In this document: positions 1 to 7,095 of the stretch, one piece after another
Layout: every line of letters starts with the position of its first letter
How positions within the stretch are numbered: the first letter of the stretch is position 1
Assembly (NCBI RefSeq): GCF_030345795.1
Contig: NZ_JAUALB010000001.1
Location: 5,386,001-5,450,000 of the forward strand
Origin: Micromonospora sp. WMMA1363
Lineage (GTDB): Bacteria > Actinomycetota > Actinomycetes > Mycobacteriales > Micromonosporaceae
Reading direction: 5' to 3'
DNA: 64,000 nt
The notes under the pieces: generated by a model
The model's input: only the letters and a program-made list of their open reading frames with translations
What the model was told of the DNA's origin: nothing
The model's database searches: none
Made by a program: the position numbers and the translations under genes

Positions 1-143
1 TCGGGATGGCGGCCGGTGTGGGGAGTGCCGCCCGGACGGGTGTTGCGAGATGGCGTGGGCCGTCCCGGAGTGGGAGGCGTGGCAGCAGGAGAGGGCGGCC
101 ACCCGCAACGGGTAGCCGCCCTCGACGCGCCGGATCAGCCCGG

Positions 144-875
144 TCAGCCCAGAGTTTGCTCCAGATGTGCGCGCACCGGCTCGTACAGGCCGGGCAGCAG
201 CTCCAGCGCCTCCGGTAGGGGCGCCCACCGCACTTCGGCCAGTTCGTCTTCGTCGCCGACATGGACGTCCAGGCGTCCGGTGGGCTGGCAGGCCAGGTAG
301 ATCATGGTGCGGCCCGTCTTTGGATGTACCCGCCGGCCGATCTCCCGCTCTGCGGCTTCGACCGTCAGCCCGGTTTCCTCTTTGACCTCGCGGACTGCCG
401 CGTCGGCGGCGCTTTCGCCGGGTTCGATCTCCCCGGCGATGAGGGTCCACAGCGGTTTGCCGTCGTGGCGGCGGCCGATGAGGACGCCCAGGGGGCTGGT
501 GACGACGCCCGCGACGACGGGGCTGGGTTCGGGTGTGGTGGCGGGATCGGGCACGTGTTGCCTCCTGTCCTGCTCGCCGCGGCGCCGGCGGGCGATGAGT
601 CGGTTGACGGCTTCGGTGCCGATCATCCGGTACCGGCCCCGTTCGGTGAGGTACCAGTCGACGCCTTCGGTGCCGAAATGGCCGGAGTCCACGAGGCGGC
701 GAATGGTTTGCCCACTGTCGCGAAAGCCAGCGGCGATTAGGCGGGCTCGGACCTGGTTGATGGTCAGGTAGCCGCCCCGCTCGTCCACGCACTCTCCCAG
801 GTCTTCCAAGCCTTTCAAGTTGACCCATGGTCGCATGGCGAGGCTCAGGGCGGCAGTGAATCGTGGGCCCAACAT
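144..875 (-). CDS. HTH-Nudix hydrolase fusion protein
   Basis: A Nudix hydrolase of 243 residues. The catalytic box runs from about G148 to L170 (GEIEPGES...REVKEETGL) and keeps the glutamates expected to bind metal. Residues 36-95 look like an excisionase or MerR-type helix-turn-helix, joined by a charged linker to the Nudix domain at about 118-240. The family cleaves nucleoside diphosphate-linked substrates; the substrate here is unknown. Nudix genes are recurrent accessory genes of actinomycete integrative conjugative elements, which fits the transfer genes that follow divergently. M14 (nt 836) is an alternative start. The CTTTCC repeats at 890-907 lie directly upstream and could be its operator. 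Confidence 0.75.
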   Translation of the reverse strand: MLGPRFTAALSLAMRPWVNLKGLEDLGECVDERGGYLTINQVRARLIAAGFRDSGQTIRRLVDSGHFGTEGVDWYLTERGRYRMIGTEAVNRLIARRRRGEQDRRQHVPDPATTPEPSPVVAGVVTSPLGVLIGRRHDGKPLWTLIAGEIEPGESAADAAVREVKEETGLTVEAAEREIGRRVHPKTGRTMIYLACQPTGRLDVHVGDEDELAEVRWAPLPEALELLPGLYEPVRAHLEQTLG

Positions 876-889
876 GCGAGCACTCTACC

Positions 890-907
890 AACCTTTCCAA
901 CCTTTCC
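890..907. repeat. Tandem 9-bp repeat in divergent promoter region
   Basis: Two exact tandem copies of AACCTTTCC lie between the divergent Nudix gene (start 875) and the small gene at 918. They are followed by AAGG, which makes an imperfect inverted repeat CCTT-TCC-AAGG. The position suits an operator for an autoregulator, perhaps the HTH half of the Nudix protein. This is inference. Confidence 0.4.
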
Positions 908-917
908 AAGGTGTGTC

Positions 918-1049
918 ATGCTGTCCGGCATGGACCTCCCCGACTGGCCCGACTGGATCGGCCTGGTGCTCGACGTGGCGCCGGCATACGCCCGGCATGT
1001 CGCGGTCGGCGCCAGGATCGTCGGCGCCCGGGCGGAGGTGACCCGGTGA
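918..1049 (+). CDS. Small hypothetical protein, 43 aa
   Basis: A 43-residue reading frame beginning MLSGMDLPDWPDW and ending ARAEVTR. Its stop overlaps the GTG start of the next gene (GTGA at 1046-1049), the usual coupled arrangement in this operon. It has an aromatic/acidic N-terminus and a hydrophobic middle. I recognise no family. Support comes only from position and coupling. Confidence 0.45.
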   Translation: MLSGMDLPDWPDWIGLVLDVAPAYARHVAVGARIVGARAEVTR

Positions 1050-1969
1050 CTGCCCCGACACCACCCCGAAAGGGCTGGGAGACGTACGTGCCGGTCGCCA
1101 TCGCGCTGCTGCTGATCGCAGGTGTGTGGCTGGCCGGTGCCGTCTGGTCATTTGAGGAGCAGACGCACTACGCCAAGGCAAACGGCTTCACCACCCCGGA
1201 GCTGCTGCCGCTGGTCCTCGACGGGATGGCGGTCGCGATGGCCGCCGTGTCGTGGGCGGCGAGCCTCGACGCCCGACCGGCCATGTTCGCCCGAGCCATG
1301 ACCGCGGTGGCGATAGCGGGCAGCTCGGCCAGTAACGGGGCGTGGGCGTGGACCCGGTCGGACGGCGACGAACAGACGATTGTCCTGGCCGCCGCGGTGC
1401 CAGTGCTGGCGATGCTGGCGTTTGAGGTGCTGCTGTCGGAGGTGCGGCGTCAGGTGATGCGTCGCCGCGGACAGCCCGGTCCGGTGGTGGTACCACCGCC
1501 GCGTCTGATCCGCGTCACGCTCGCCCCGTGGTCGACGCTGCGGTCGTGGCGGCAGCTTGTCCTCGACGCGACTGACCCGCGTAAGGCGTTCGCGACGCGG
1601 CCGGTTGACGCACCCGCGCCGCAGCGCGGTGCAGCAGTCCCGCCGTGTCCGGTGACGCACCCAGTGGACGCGACACAGCCTGCGCAACCTGCGTTGACGC
1701 GGATCGTGACGCAGGCTGACGCGCTACCGCGACGCACTCGTGAGGTGTTGATGCGTCGCCCCGTGAGCGCACCACCGGCGGATCGTGACGCGGCGATGAC
1801 GCAGGCGCTTGACGCGGTGCTGACGCAAGGCGTCTCGATCCGCGGTGCGGCGCGTGACGCCGATGTACCGGAGGCGACGTTGCGTCGAGCGGTTAAGGAG
1901 CGTCGCGAGGTGACGCAGACCAACGGCCACCAGTTCGAGGTGGCCGGGAAAACGATGGAGGGCCTCTGA
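1046..1969 (+). CDS. DUF2637 membrane protein of the transfer operon
   Basis: A protein of 307 residues from GTG 1046. The N-terminal half has about four hydrophobic segments (residues 14-32, 50-75, 80-95, 110-125) with the VLDGMAVAMAAVSWAASLDARP-like region that marks DUF2637. The C-terminal half is soluble, rich in Thr, Pro and Ala, and ends in a possible helix-turn-helix (GVSIRGAARDADVPEATLRR). DUF2637 proteins occur next to FtsK/Tra genes on actinobacterial plasmids and integrative elements; their role is unknown. The coding DNA of the C-terminal half carries eleven TGACGC hexamers (see 1606-1916), which may explain its odd composition. The stop overlaps the next ATG. Confidence 0.75.
   Translation: MTAPTPPRKGWETYVPVAIALLLIAGVWLAGAVWSFEEQTHYAKANGFTTPELLPLVLDGMAVAMAAVSWAASLDARPAMFARAMTAVAIAGSSASNGAWAWTRSDGDEQTIVLAAAVPVLAMLAFEVLLSEVRRQVMRRRGQPGPVVVPPPRLIRVTLAPWSTLRSWRQLVLDATDPRKAFATRPVDAPAPQRGAAVPPCPVTHPVDATQPAQPALTRIVTQADALPRRTREVLMRRPVSAPPADRDAAMTQALDAVLTQGVSIRGAARDADVPEATLRRAVKERREVTQTNGHQFEVAGKTMEGL
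1606..1916 (+). repeat. Cluster of eleven same-strand TGACGC hexamers
   Basis: TGACGC occurs at 1606, 1653, 1695, 1707, 1717, 1786, 1797, 1810, 1821, 1855 and 1911, always on the plus strand. Five copies lie in one codon phase (Asp-Ala) and six in another (Thr-Gln/His/Arg), so a repeated peptide does not explain them. A further copy lies at 2568. Streptomyces TraB translocases bind short directly repeated DNA motifs at the clt locus. A comparable role for the FtsK/TraB protein encoded at 4540 is a hypothesis. Confidence 0.6.
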
Positions 1970-2148
1970 TGTTCCAGGTTGTTCGCGCCCGCCGGTTCGC
2001 GTACCGGCTGCGCCTCAAGGAGTTGGAGAGCGCGGTCAGGCGGTGGCCTGACGGCGAGGACGCGCACACGATCGCGCAGGCCCGGGTCCTGTCCGCCCGG
2101 TTGCGACTGCCGTGGTGGCTGCGCATCGACATTGACCTAACCGCCTAA
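1969..2148 (+). CDS. Small basic hypothetical protein, 59 aa
   Basis: A 59-residue protein beginning MFQVVRARRFAYRLRLKEL, whose ATG overlaps the stop of the DUF2637 gene (TGATG). It is rich in arginine, with a central charged helix and a C-terminal WWLRIDIDL segment. No family recognised. The overlapping start and its place inside the transfer operon support it as real. Confidence 0.55.
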   Translation: MFQVVRARRFAYRLRLKELESAVRRWPDGEDAHTIAQARVLSARLRLPWWLRIDIDLTA

Positions 2149-2165
2149 CCGAGGGGGAGACCTAG

Positions 2166-2339
2166 ATGGGCCTGTTCAGTAAGGACCTGCAGAAGACCGA
2201 GGCGATCCGGGAGTACAAGGAAGCCCGTCGTGAGCTGGAGCGTGTCAGCCGTGGGATCACCGAGGAGACCGACGAGTACCTGGCCGCTAACCGGCGTGTC
2301 ATCGACGCGGAGAAGCACGTCCCGTGGTGGCGGCGCTGA
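2166..2339 (+). CDS. Small charged helical protein, 57 aa
   Basis: A 57-residue protein beginning MGLFSKDLQKTEAIREY and ending HVPWWRR. A GAGGGGGA ribosome binding site lies seven bases upstream. The composition (Glu, Arg, Lys) predicts a single long helix or short coiled coil. Function unknown; it sits in the transfer operon and is followed by a GC-rich hairpin. Confidence 0.55.
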   Translation: MGLFSKDLQKTEAIREYKEARRELERVSRGITEETDEYLAANRRVIDAEKHVPWWRR

Positions 2340-2357
2340 CCGTCTGACCGCGAAGCT

Positions 2358-2399
2358 GCGGGGCCCGGCCCCACCTACCAAAGCCGGACCGGGCCCCGC
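2358..2399. terminator. Strong intercistronic hairpin
   Basis: GCGGGGCCCGG (2358-2368) pairs perfectly with CCGGGCCCCGC (2389-2399) around a 20-nt loop. No T-run follows, so it may attenuate, stabilise or process the transfer transcript rather than end it. Confidence 0.5.
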
Positions 2400-2426
2400 C
2401 TCCAACCCCGAGAGGAAGGAACACCA

Positions 2427-2558
2427 ATGTCCCACACCAACGGCAAGCGCCGGGGTGACACCAGCCTCGCGTGGCTCGCGCTCACCTACCTGGTGCTGCT
2501 GGTCGTGACCGTGCTGGCCGCTGGCGCGCTCGGCGCGTCCCTCGGGGGCCACCAGTGA
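2427..2558 (+). CDS. Small single-pass membrane protein, 43 aa
   Basis: A 43-residue protein (MSHTNGKRRGDTSLAWLALT...) with a basic N-terminus and one hydrophobic segment (about residues 14-36), so likely N-in and membrane anchored. AGAGGAAGGA upstream is a good ribosome binding site. Its TGA overlaps the next GTG. It resembles the tiny Spd-type membrane proteins of actinobacterial transfer operons by position only. Confidence 0.55.
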   Translation: MSHTNGKRRGDTSLAWLALTYLVLLVVTVLAAGALGASLGGHQ

Positions 2559-3037
2559 CCGCAGATGTGACGCAGCGTGAGACTGCACTCTGCAATGCAG
2601 ACTCCGCCGACCTGCCCTCTGAGCGCGAAACCGGCCCGGAGACGCCGGAAGGTCTGCACTCTGCAATGACGGACAGTGACCGTCGTTCGTTGGATTCGCG
2701 GGCGTGGCTGTCCCGGTTCGGCGCGTACTGCACCCCGCCGGCCCTGCTGACGGAGCGGCGGCCGGCGCTGGACACGATGCGCCTGTACGCGGAGCGGGGC
2801 CGGTACACCGACAGCAGGCGCGGGCTGGTGCGTGCGTTCGGGCGGGCGTGGCTGGCCCTGGTGGCGGTCCCGGCTGTGGCGGCGGCCCGCCTGTTCGAGT
2901 GGCTGTTGGAGCGGCCGGCGCGGTTCGGGGTCGCGGTTGTCACCGTCAAGCTGCTGTCCACACTGCCCCCGGCCGTGTGGTTGGTCGATCACGTCATCCA
3001 CCCCGGCGCCGACCTGGCGCTGTGGCTGTTCCTGTAA
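2555..3037 (+). CDS. Hypothetical membrane-associated transfer operon protein
   Basis: A 160-residue protein from GTG 2555, overlapping the previous stop. The first 45 residues are polar and acidic. A basic stretch follows, and the C-terminal half has two or three hydrophobic segments (about 95-112, 120-138, 144-160). No named domain. Its DNA holds two copies of a 15-bp repeat (2583 and 2654). Its position between small membrane proteins and the FtsK gene suggests an accessory role in intramycelial spread or pore formation, by analogy with Spd proteins. Confidence 0.55.
   Translation: MTADVTQRETALCNADSADLPSERETGPETPEGLHSAMTDSDRRSLDSRAWLSRFGAYCTPPALLTERRPALDTMRLYAERGRYTDSRRGLVRAFGRAWLALVAVPAVAAARLFEWLLERPARFGVAVVTVKLLSTLPPAVWLVDHVIHPGADLALWLFL
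2583..2668. repeat. Two 15-bp direct repeats with TGCA-NNN-TGCA symmetry
   Basis: CTGCACTCTGCAATG occurs exactly at 2583-2597 and 2654-2668, 71 bp apart. Each copy contains TGCACTCTGCA, which has TGCA half-sites. Both lie in the start of the gene at 2555. An internal regulator-binding site is possible; peptide duplication is the alternative. Confidence 0.45.
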
Positions 3038-3047
3038 GGAGGCCTTT

Positions 3048-3509
3048 GTGGCGAAGCACGTGAATATCAGGTCGATTCGGCAGAAGGGGGTGAAAACCCT
3101 CGCCTGGCTGTCGTTCGGGCTCGCCTTCGTCGGTGGCGCGTTCGGCGCGGAGACGTTCGTCGGTGACGGAATCGAGTGGGTGCTGGAGGCGCTGCCGTGG
3201 GCGTGGCTGCCGGTGCTGCTACTGATCGTCGCCGTGGTCGGCACCCTGATCGACTCGTTCGTTGATGGCGTCCCGAACTGGTTCGCGGTCGGATCCGCGT
3301 TGTTGGCTCCGTCGATTGCGACAGCGGTGGACGGGAAGTTCGGCGACACGATCTCCGCCTGGGCTGACGGCGCGCAGGGGTGGGTCAACGGTCTGCTGAC
3401 GGAGTGGACCGGTGAGCAGTCGGCGGTGGGTTTGACGTTGGCGTGCGCTGTGGCGTCGCTGTTGATGGCACGCCGGGTCATCCGCAAGTCGTCGACGGCG
3501 GAGGCGTGA
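3048..3509 (+). CDS. Spd-like membrane protein
   Basis: A 153-residue protein from GTG 3048, placed by a perfect AAGGAGG at 3036-3042. It has hydrophobic segments at about residues 16-36, 48-66, 76-92 and 122-140, separated by acidic loops (GVPNWFAVGS, DGKFGDTISAW), consistent with a polytopic inner-membrane protein. I recognise no Pfam family. The same place in other actinobacterial transfer operons is taken by spread proteins that act with the Tra translocase, so this is inferred by context. Confidence 0.6.
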   Translation: MAKHVNIRSIRQKGVKTLAWLSFGLAFVGGAFGAETFVGDGIEWVLEALPWAWLPVLLLIVAVVGTLIDSFVDGVPNWFAVGSALLAPSIATAVDGKFGDTISAWADGAQGWVNGLLTEWTGEQSAVGLTLACAVASLLMARRVIRKSSTAEA

Positions 3510-3510
3510 G

Positions 3511-4455
3511 ATGGGCCTCGACGTCCTGTTTTGGATCATGCTGTTGACCTGGATGGCAAAGCGGTCAGCCGAGGATGTGACGTACGCGCTGAAGGGGCAG
3601 ACGCCGCCGCGTCACCGTGAGCGCATGGAGCGCATCAGGCGGGGTGAGTCGCAGTCCCGGTACGGGGTGCGCGGTTGGCTGGACGACGCGACGGAGGATT
3701 TCCTGCGGGCTAACACCGGGTGGCGGCGTAGCCGGGCGGCGAAGAAAGCGGCGCAGCGGCTGAACGTGCCGGTTGACGACATGGTCGACGTGGTCCGCGA
3801 ACCCCGGCCGGTGTCGGAGCGGCGGCGCGACCGGCATCCGACCGACCCGAACAACACCCGTAACTGTGCGACCTGTGAGGGCTCGGTGGTGCTGGATGGG
3901 CGGCCGTGTCCGCGCTGCCTGGCCGAGCAGCAGCGCCGTAACGCCGAGTGGGAAGAGCAGCAGCGCCGCAACGCCGAATGGAAGGACGGCATGCGCCCGA
4001 TCGGTGACGTCGAGAGGCCGACGTGCGTGCGGTGCCGTGTGACCTACGCGCAGCCCGGCTCGGCGAACTGCCCCGCCTGCGACCGCGCCGAGGGCAACTA
4101 CCCCACCGACACCCCCACCGCTCGCATCTACCTGTTCCCCGACGTCAAGAAGATCGAAAAGGAGATCGACATGGCTAACGCCGAGGTAACCGGCCTGCCT
4201 ACTGCCATCGCCTACGCCGCTGAGGTCGCCGCGACCCACCAGCAGTTCAACTCCGAGGGCTACGCCGGGGCCCTGCAACGACTCGGCTTCGGCGACACCG
4301 TTCTGAGCCTGGAGGGCGAGGCGCGGGAGGCGTCGGCGACCGCGACCGCGAAGTGGACCGCCCTGGCGGAGGAGATGCAGAAGTTCCACGGCGGCCGGGA
4401 GTTCTACCAGTCCAACCCGGACGCGCCGGACAAGGAGGCCCTGGTCAACGAGTGA
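3511..4455 (+). CDS. Zinc-ribbon transfer operon protein
   Basis: A 314-residue protein starting at ATG 3511, two bases after the previous stop. It has a short hydrophobic N-terminus (DVLFWIMLLTWM), a basic region, then two CxxC pairs: CATC...CPRC (about 114-130) and CVRC...CPAC (about 168-187), which probably bind zinc. Between them the peptide QQRRNAEW is duplicated in tandem. The C-terminal 100 residues are helical and alanine-rich (AEVAATHQQF...). It ends 85 bases before the FtsK/TraB gene and is probably an accessory DNA- or protein-binding factor of transfer. Confidence 0.6.
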   Translation: MGLDVLFWIMLLTWMAKRSAEDVTYALKGQTPPRHRERMERIRRGESQSRYGVRGWLDDATEDFLRANTGWRRSRAAKKAAQRLNVPVDDMVDVVREPRPVSERRRDRHPTDPNNTRNCATCEGSVVLDGRPCPRCLAEQQRRNAEWEEQQRRNAEWKDGMRPIGDVERPTCVRCRVTYAQPGSANCPACDRAEGNYPTDTPTARIYLFPDVKKIEKEIDMANAEVTGLPTAIAYAAEVAATHQQFNSEGYAGALQRLGFGDTVLSLEGEAREASATATAKWTALAEEMQKFHGGREFYQSNPDAPDKEALVNE

Positions 4456-4539
4456 TCCGGGCTTCTTCCGTGGGGCGCAGACCGGGCTGGTCTGCGCCGC
4501 CGCGGTGGAAGCCTGGGGAGCCTGCTTGAGGGAGATGCC

Positions 4540-6444
4540 GTGGACACCCGATCCGAGCCGGTAGCCGGTGGGCTGCGTCCGCAGCTCGTCCCGCACGCCG
4601 CCGTCGGCGCGCTGGTGGTCGCCGCCGGTGCGGCGCGCATCGCTGTGCATGTGACCGGCGACGAGCAGCAGGTGGCCGTGTGGGTGGCCGGTGCCGCGTT
4701 CGTCATCGCTGTTGTGGCCGCGACGAAGGTGCGGGGGCGGGTGTTCGACCGGCGTGCCCGCCGACGGGCGTACACGTTCGCGGCGGTCGCCGGGGTGTGG
4801 CTGGTGTCGGTGACTGTCGCCGGTCTGTCGCTGGGCGCGGTCGGCATCCTGATGGCGTTCGGGTACGCCTTGTCGACGCACTGGTGGCGGTCCCGCCCGG
4901 TGGGGTTGATCCAGCAGAAGACGTCGAGGTCGGAGTATCAGCGGCTGTGGGCGGAGAACGTGGGCCGCCCGGACGGCGCGCTGCCCGGGTCGTCGCTGCG
5001 TGACCCTCAGCCCATCAAGGCCGGCATCCGGTACACGCTGCGGCTACGACCCGGCAAACAGGATCTCGGCATGGTGATCGCGGCGGCGAAGAAGCTACGC
5101 GGCGGGCTGCGGTTGCAGGCGGATCAAGAGTTACTCATCGAGGCCCACCCAACTGAGCGGGAGCCGGACGTGCTGCTGACGATTGTTACCCGTTCCCCGA
5201 TCCGTAGCAGTGTGTACTGGCCTGGGCCGGAGGCGTTCGACTCGGCCTCCGGTCGGGTGATCCTCGGCCCGTACGCCGATGGGGAGGGCCGGGCCGCCTG
5301 GCGGGCGTACACCGAGAACCGGTTGTGGGGTGGGTACGTGCAGGGCGGAACCGGGTCGGGCAAGTCGCGGCTTATTGAGTCGGTGGCCATGTCCCTCGCC
5401 GCGAGCGCCAGCCATCCGACGGTGATCCTGTACGGCGACGGTCAAGGTGGCGCGTCGTCGCCGCTGCTCATGGCGCACGCCGACTTCAGGGCCCGCACCC
5501 ACCAGCAGATCCTCGTGATGCTGGAGGGCATGCATCTGGTGATGCTGCTGCGGCAGGACGAGAACGCCATCGCGGCGCGCGAAGGGTTCACCCCGACCGA
5601 CGATCGGCCGGGGCTGTTGGGCATCATCGACGAGTGTCACAAGCCGATGTCGAAACTGGAAAACGCAGGGGCGTGGCAGCGCGTCCAATACCTGGCGTCG
5701 ACGATCGCCCGCGAGGGCGGGAAGGTCGGCGTTGCGCTACTGCTTGCGTCGCAGGCACCGACGCTGGACGCGTTTGGCGGTGCGGGCACGCCGAGCGCTG
5801 AGGCGATCAGATCGAATCTGCTCGCCGGTAACGGGGTGATGATGCGGGGTAAGGACCCGAACGCGAAGACGGTTTTCAAGGTAGACGTAGACCCGTCCCA
5901 GTTCCCGCTGCTGCCTGGGTACGGGTACCTGATCGACCCCGCCCCCGGGGCCCGGTCGGCGCAGTTCCGCAGCTACTACTTGGGCGATGAGCAGCGGCAG
6001 GTGTGGCCGAAGCGCATCGCCTGGCGGTCGCTGGATTCGGGTTCGGCGGCGGCGTGGGGTGTGACGTACCTGCGTCGGCACCAGATGGCAGAAGAGGCGG
6101 TGGCGGCTGCCCGCCAGCGAATCGCCGCCCGCCGGGCAGGTGTGGCGCTTGACGTGTCGGTCGCTCCGGTGCCGCCTTCGACCGTGGGCGCCATCGACTT
6201 GCAGGTGTTTCCGTCGTGGCAGGAGTTCGTGGCACGGGCTGAGCAGGAGGCGCAGCGGGCATTGCGGGAGGGTCACCAGCGTGTGTTGGCGGCGATCCGG
6301 TCGGGGTGCACGGGCCCGAAGGCGATCCAAGCGGCGACGCGCTACTCGGAGCGGCAGGTGCACAACCTGCTCGGTGATCTGCTGGAGGCGGGGGAGATCG
6401 CGAAGGGCGGTTACGGCCGGTACGAGCTGACTGGGGCCGCCTGA
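4540..6444 (+). CDS. traB: FtsK/SpoIIIE-family DNA translocase (TraB-like)
   Basis: A 634-residue hexameric dsDNA pump candidate, as in AICE and Streptomyces plasmid conjugation. Three to four N-terminal membrane segments (about 14-32, 42-60, 80-112) anchor it. The motor domain has Walker A GGTGSGKS at 269-276 and Walker B GIIDE at 361-365. The last 60 residues form a winged-helix-like domain (GCTGPKAIQAATRYSERQV), in the place where FtsK gamma and TraB read short repeated DNA motifs. GTG 4540 follows GAGGGAGA. Length and layout fit TraB rather than chromosomal FtsK, which is longer. The TGACGC cluster at 1606-1916 is a candidate recognition locus. Symbol given by family analogy. Confidence 0.8.
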   Translation: MDTRSEPVAGGLRPQLVPHAAVGALVVAAGAARIAVHVTGDEQQVAVWVAGAAFVIAVVAATKVRGRVFDRRARRRAYTFAAVAGVWLVSVTVAGLSLGAVGILMAFGYALSTHWWRSRPVGLIQQKTSRSEYQRLWAENVGRPDGALPGSSLRDPQPIKAGIRYTLRLRPGKQDLGMVIAAAKKLRGGLRLQADQELLIEAHPTEREPDVLLTIVTRSPIRSSVYWPGPEAFDSASGRVILGPYADGEGRAAWRAYTENRLWGGYVQGGTGSGKSRLIESVAMSLAASASHPTVILYGDGQGGASSPLLMAHADFRARTHQQILVMLEGMHLVMLLRQDENAIAAREGFTPTDDRPGLLGIIDECHKPMSKLENAGAWQRVQYLASTIAREGGKVGVALLLASQAPTLDAFGGAGTPSAEAIRSNLLAGNGVMMRGKDPNAKTVFKVDVDPSQFPLLPGYGYLIDPAPGARSAQFRSYYLGDEQRQVWPKRIAWRSLDSGSAAAWGVTYLRRHQMAEEAVAAARQRIAARRAGVALDVSVAPVPPSTVGAIDLQVFPSWQEFVARAEQEAQRALREGHQRVLAAIRSGCTGPKAIQAATRYSERQVHNLLGDLLEAGEIAKGGYGRYELTGAA

Positions 6445-6459
6445 CCCTGGACACCAGCG

Positions 6460-6473
6460 TATAGCGCGCTATA
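6460..6473. promoter_or_regulatory. Perfect 14-bp palindrome TATAGCGCGCTATA
   Basis: TATAGCGCGCTATA is a perfect inverted repeat 41 bases before the ATG at 6514 and after the translocase gene. An uninterrupted A/T-flanked palindrome is notable in this GC-rich DNA and fits an operator for a dimeric repressor of the downstream genes. The regulator is not identified. Confidence 0.5.
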
Positions 6474-6513
6474 GAGCAGGTGCATCAAGGACGACGACCA
6501 CAAGGAGCCCGCG

Positions 6514-7050
6514 ATGACCATCGACCCGACCGCCGAATACATGATGGACAGCGAGTACGTGATCGACGACGGCACCGACGCCAACACCGACGCCGGTGCC
6601 GCCCGGATGCAGCGCCGAAACGAGATCGTCCGGATGCAGCGCCGAAACGAGATCGTCCGCGCATGGGACGAGGCAAACCAGCCGGTCAAGGCCCAGATCC
6701 CCGCCGCCCGGCGCGACCGCCGAGCCCAGCGCGCCCTGTCCGCCGAGTTCCAGTACAACCGGGAGCTCGCCGAGGAGGCGTTGCGCGAGCTCGACTACGA
6801 GGTCATCGGGGAGAACGGCGTCACCACGGTCATCGACCTGCGGGACCCCCGCCAGGTGCTACAGGCTATCGCGTGGTGGGAGCAGTGCCGCAGCGACGCC
6901 GAAGAGCAGGTCAGCATCCACACTGGCCGGCGTGACGAGCTGATCCCGGCGGCGATGGCCGCCGATCCGCCGCTTCCGTGCGCCGCCATCGCCCAGGCCG
7001 CGCGAGTGTCGGAGCCTCGGCTGTACCAGATCCGCGACGGCCGCCGCTAA
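6514..7050 (+). CDS. Hypothetical protein with C-terminal HTH
   Basis: A 178-residue acidic-then-basic protein. Residues 31-48 are a perfect tandem duplication of RMQRRNEIV, encoded by two identical 27-bp units at 6604-6630 and 6631-6657, a sign of recent slippage or duplication. The C-terminal 35 residues (CAAIAQAARVSEPRLYQIRDGRR) look like a helix-turn-helix that may bind DNA. A palindrome lies just upstream. Function unknown; it follows the translocase gene in the same direction. Confidence 0.6.
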   Translation: MTIDPTAEYMMDSEYVIDDGTDANTDAGAARMQRRNEIVRMQRRNEIVRAWDEANQPVKAQIPAARRDRRAQRALSAEFQYNRELAEEALRELDYEVIGENGVTTVIDLRDPRQVLQAIAWWEQCRSDAEEQVSIHTGRRDELIPAAMAADPPLPCAAIAQAARVSEPRLYQIRDGRR

Positions 7051-7095
7051 TCCGATCAAATCGACCGAGAAACCCCCTAGGCGGGAGAGATTGAC

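Noticed and set aside
1..143. Gene at the left edge of the window
   Set aside because: Frames here are short and Arg/Gly-rich on the wrong strand; no start, motif or coupling supports them.
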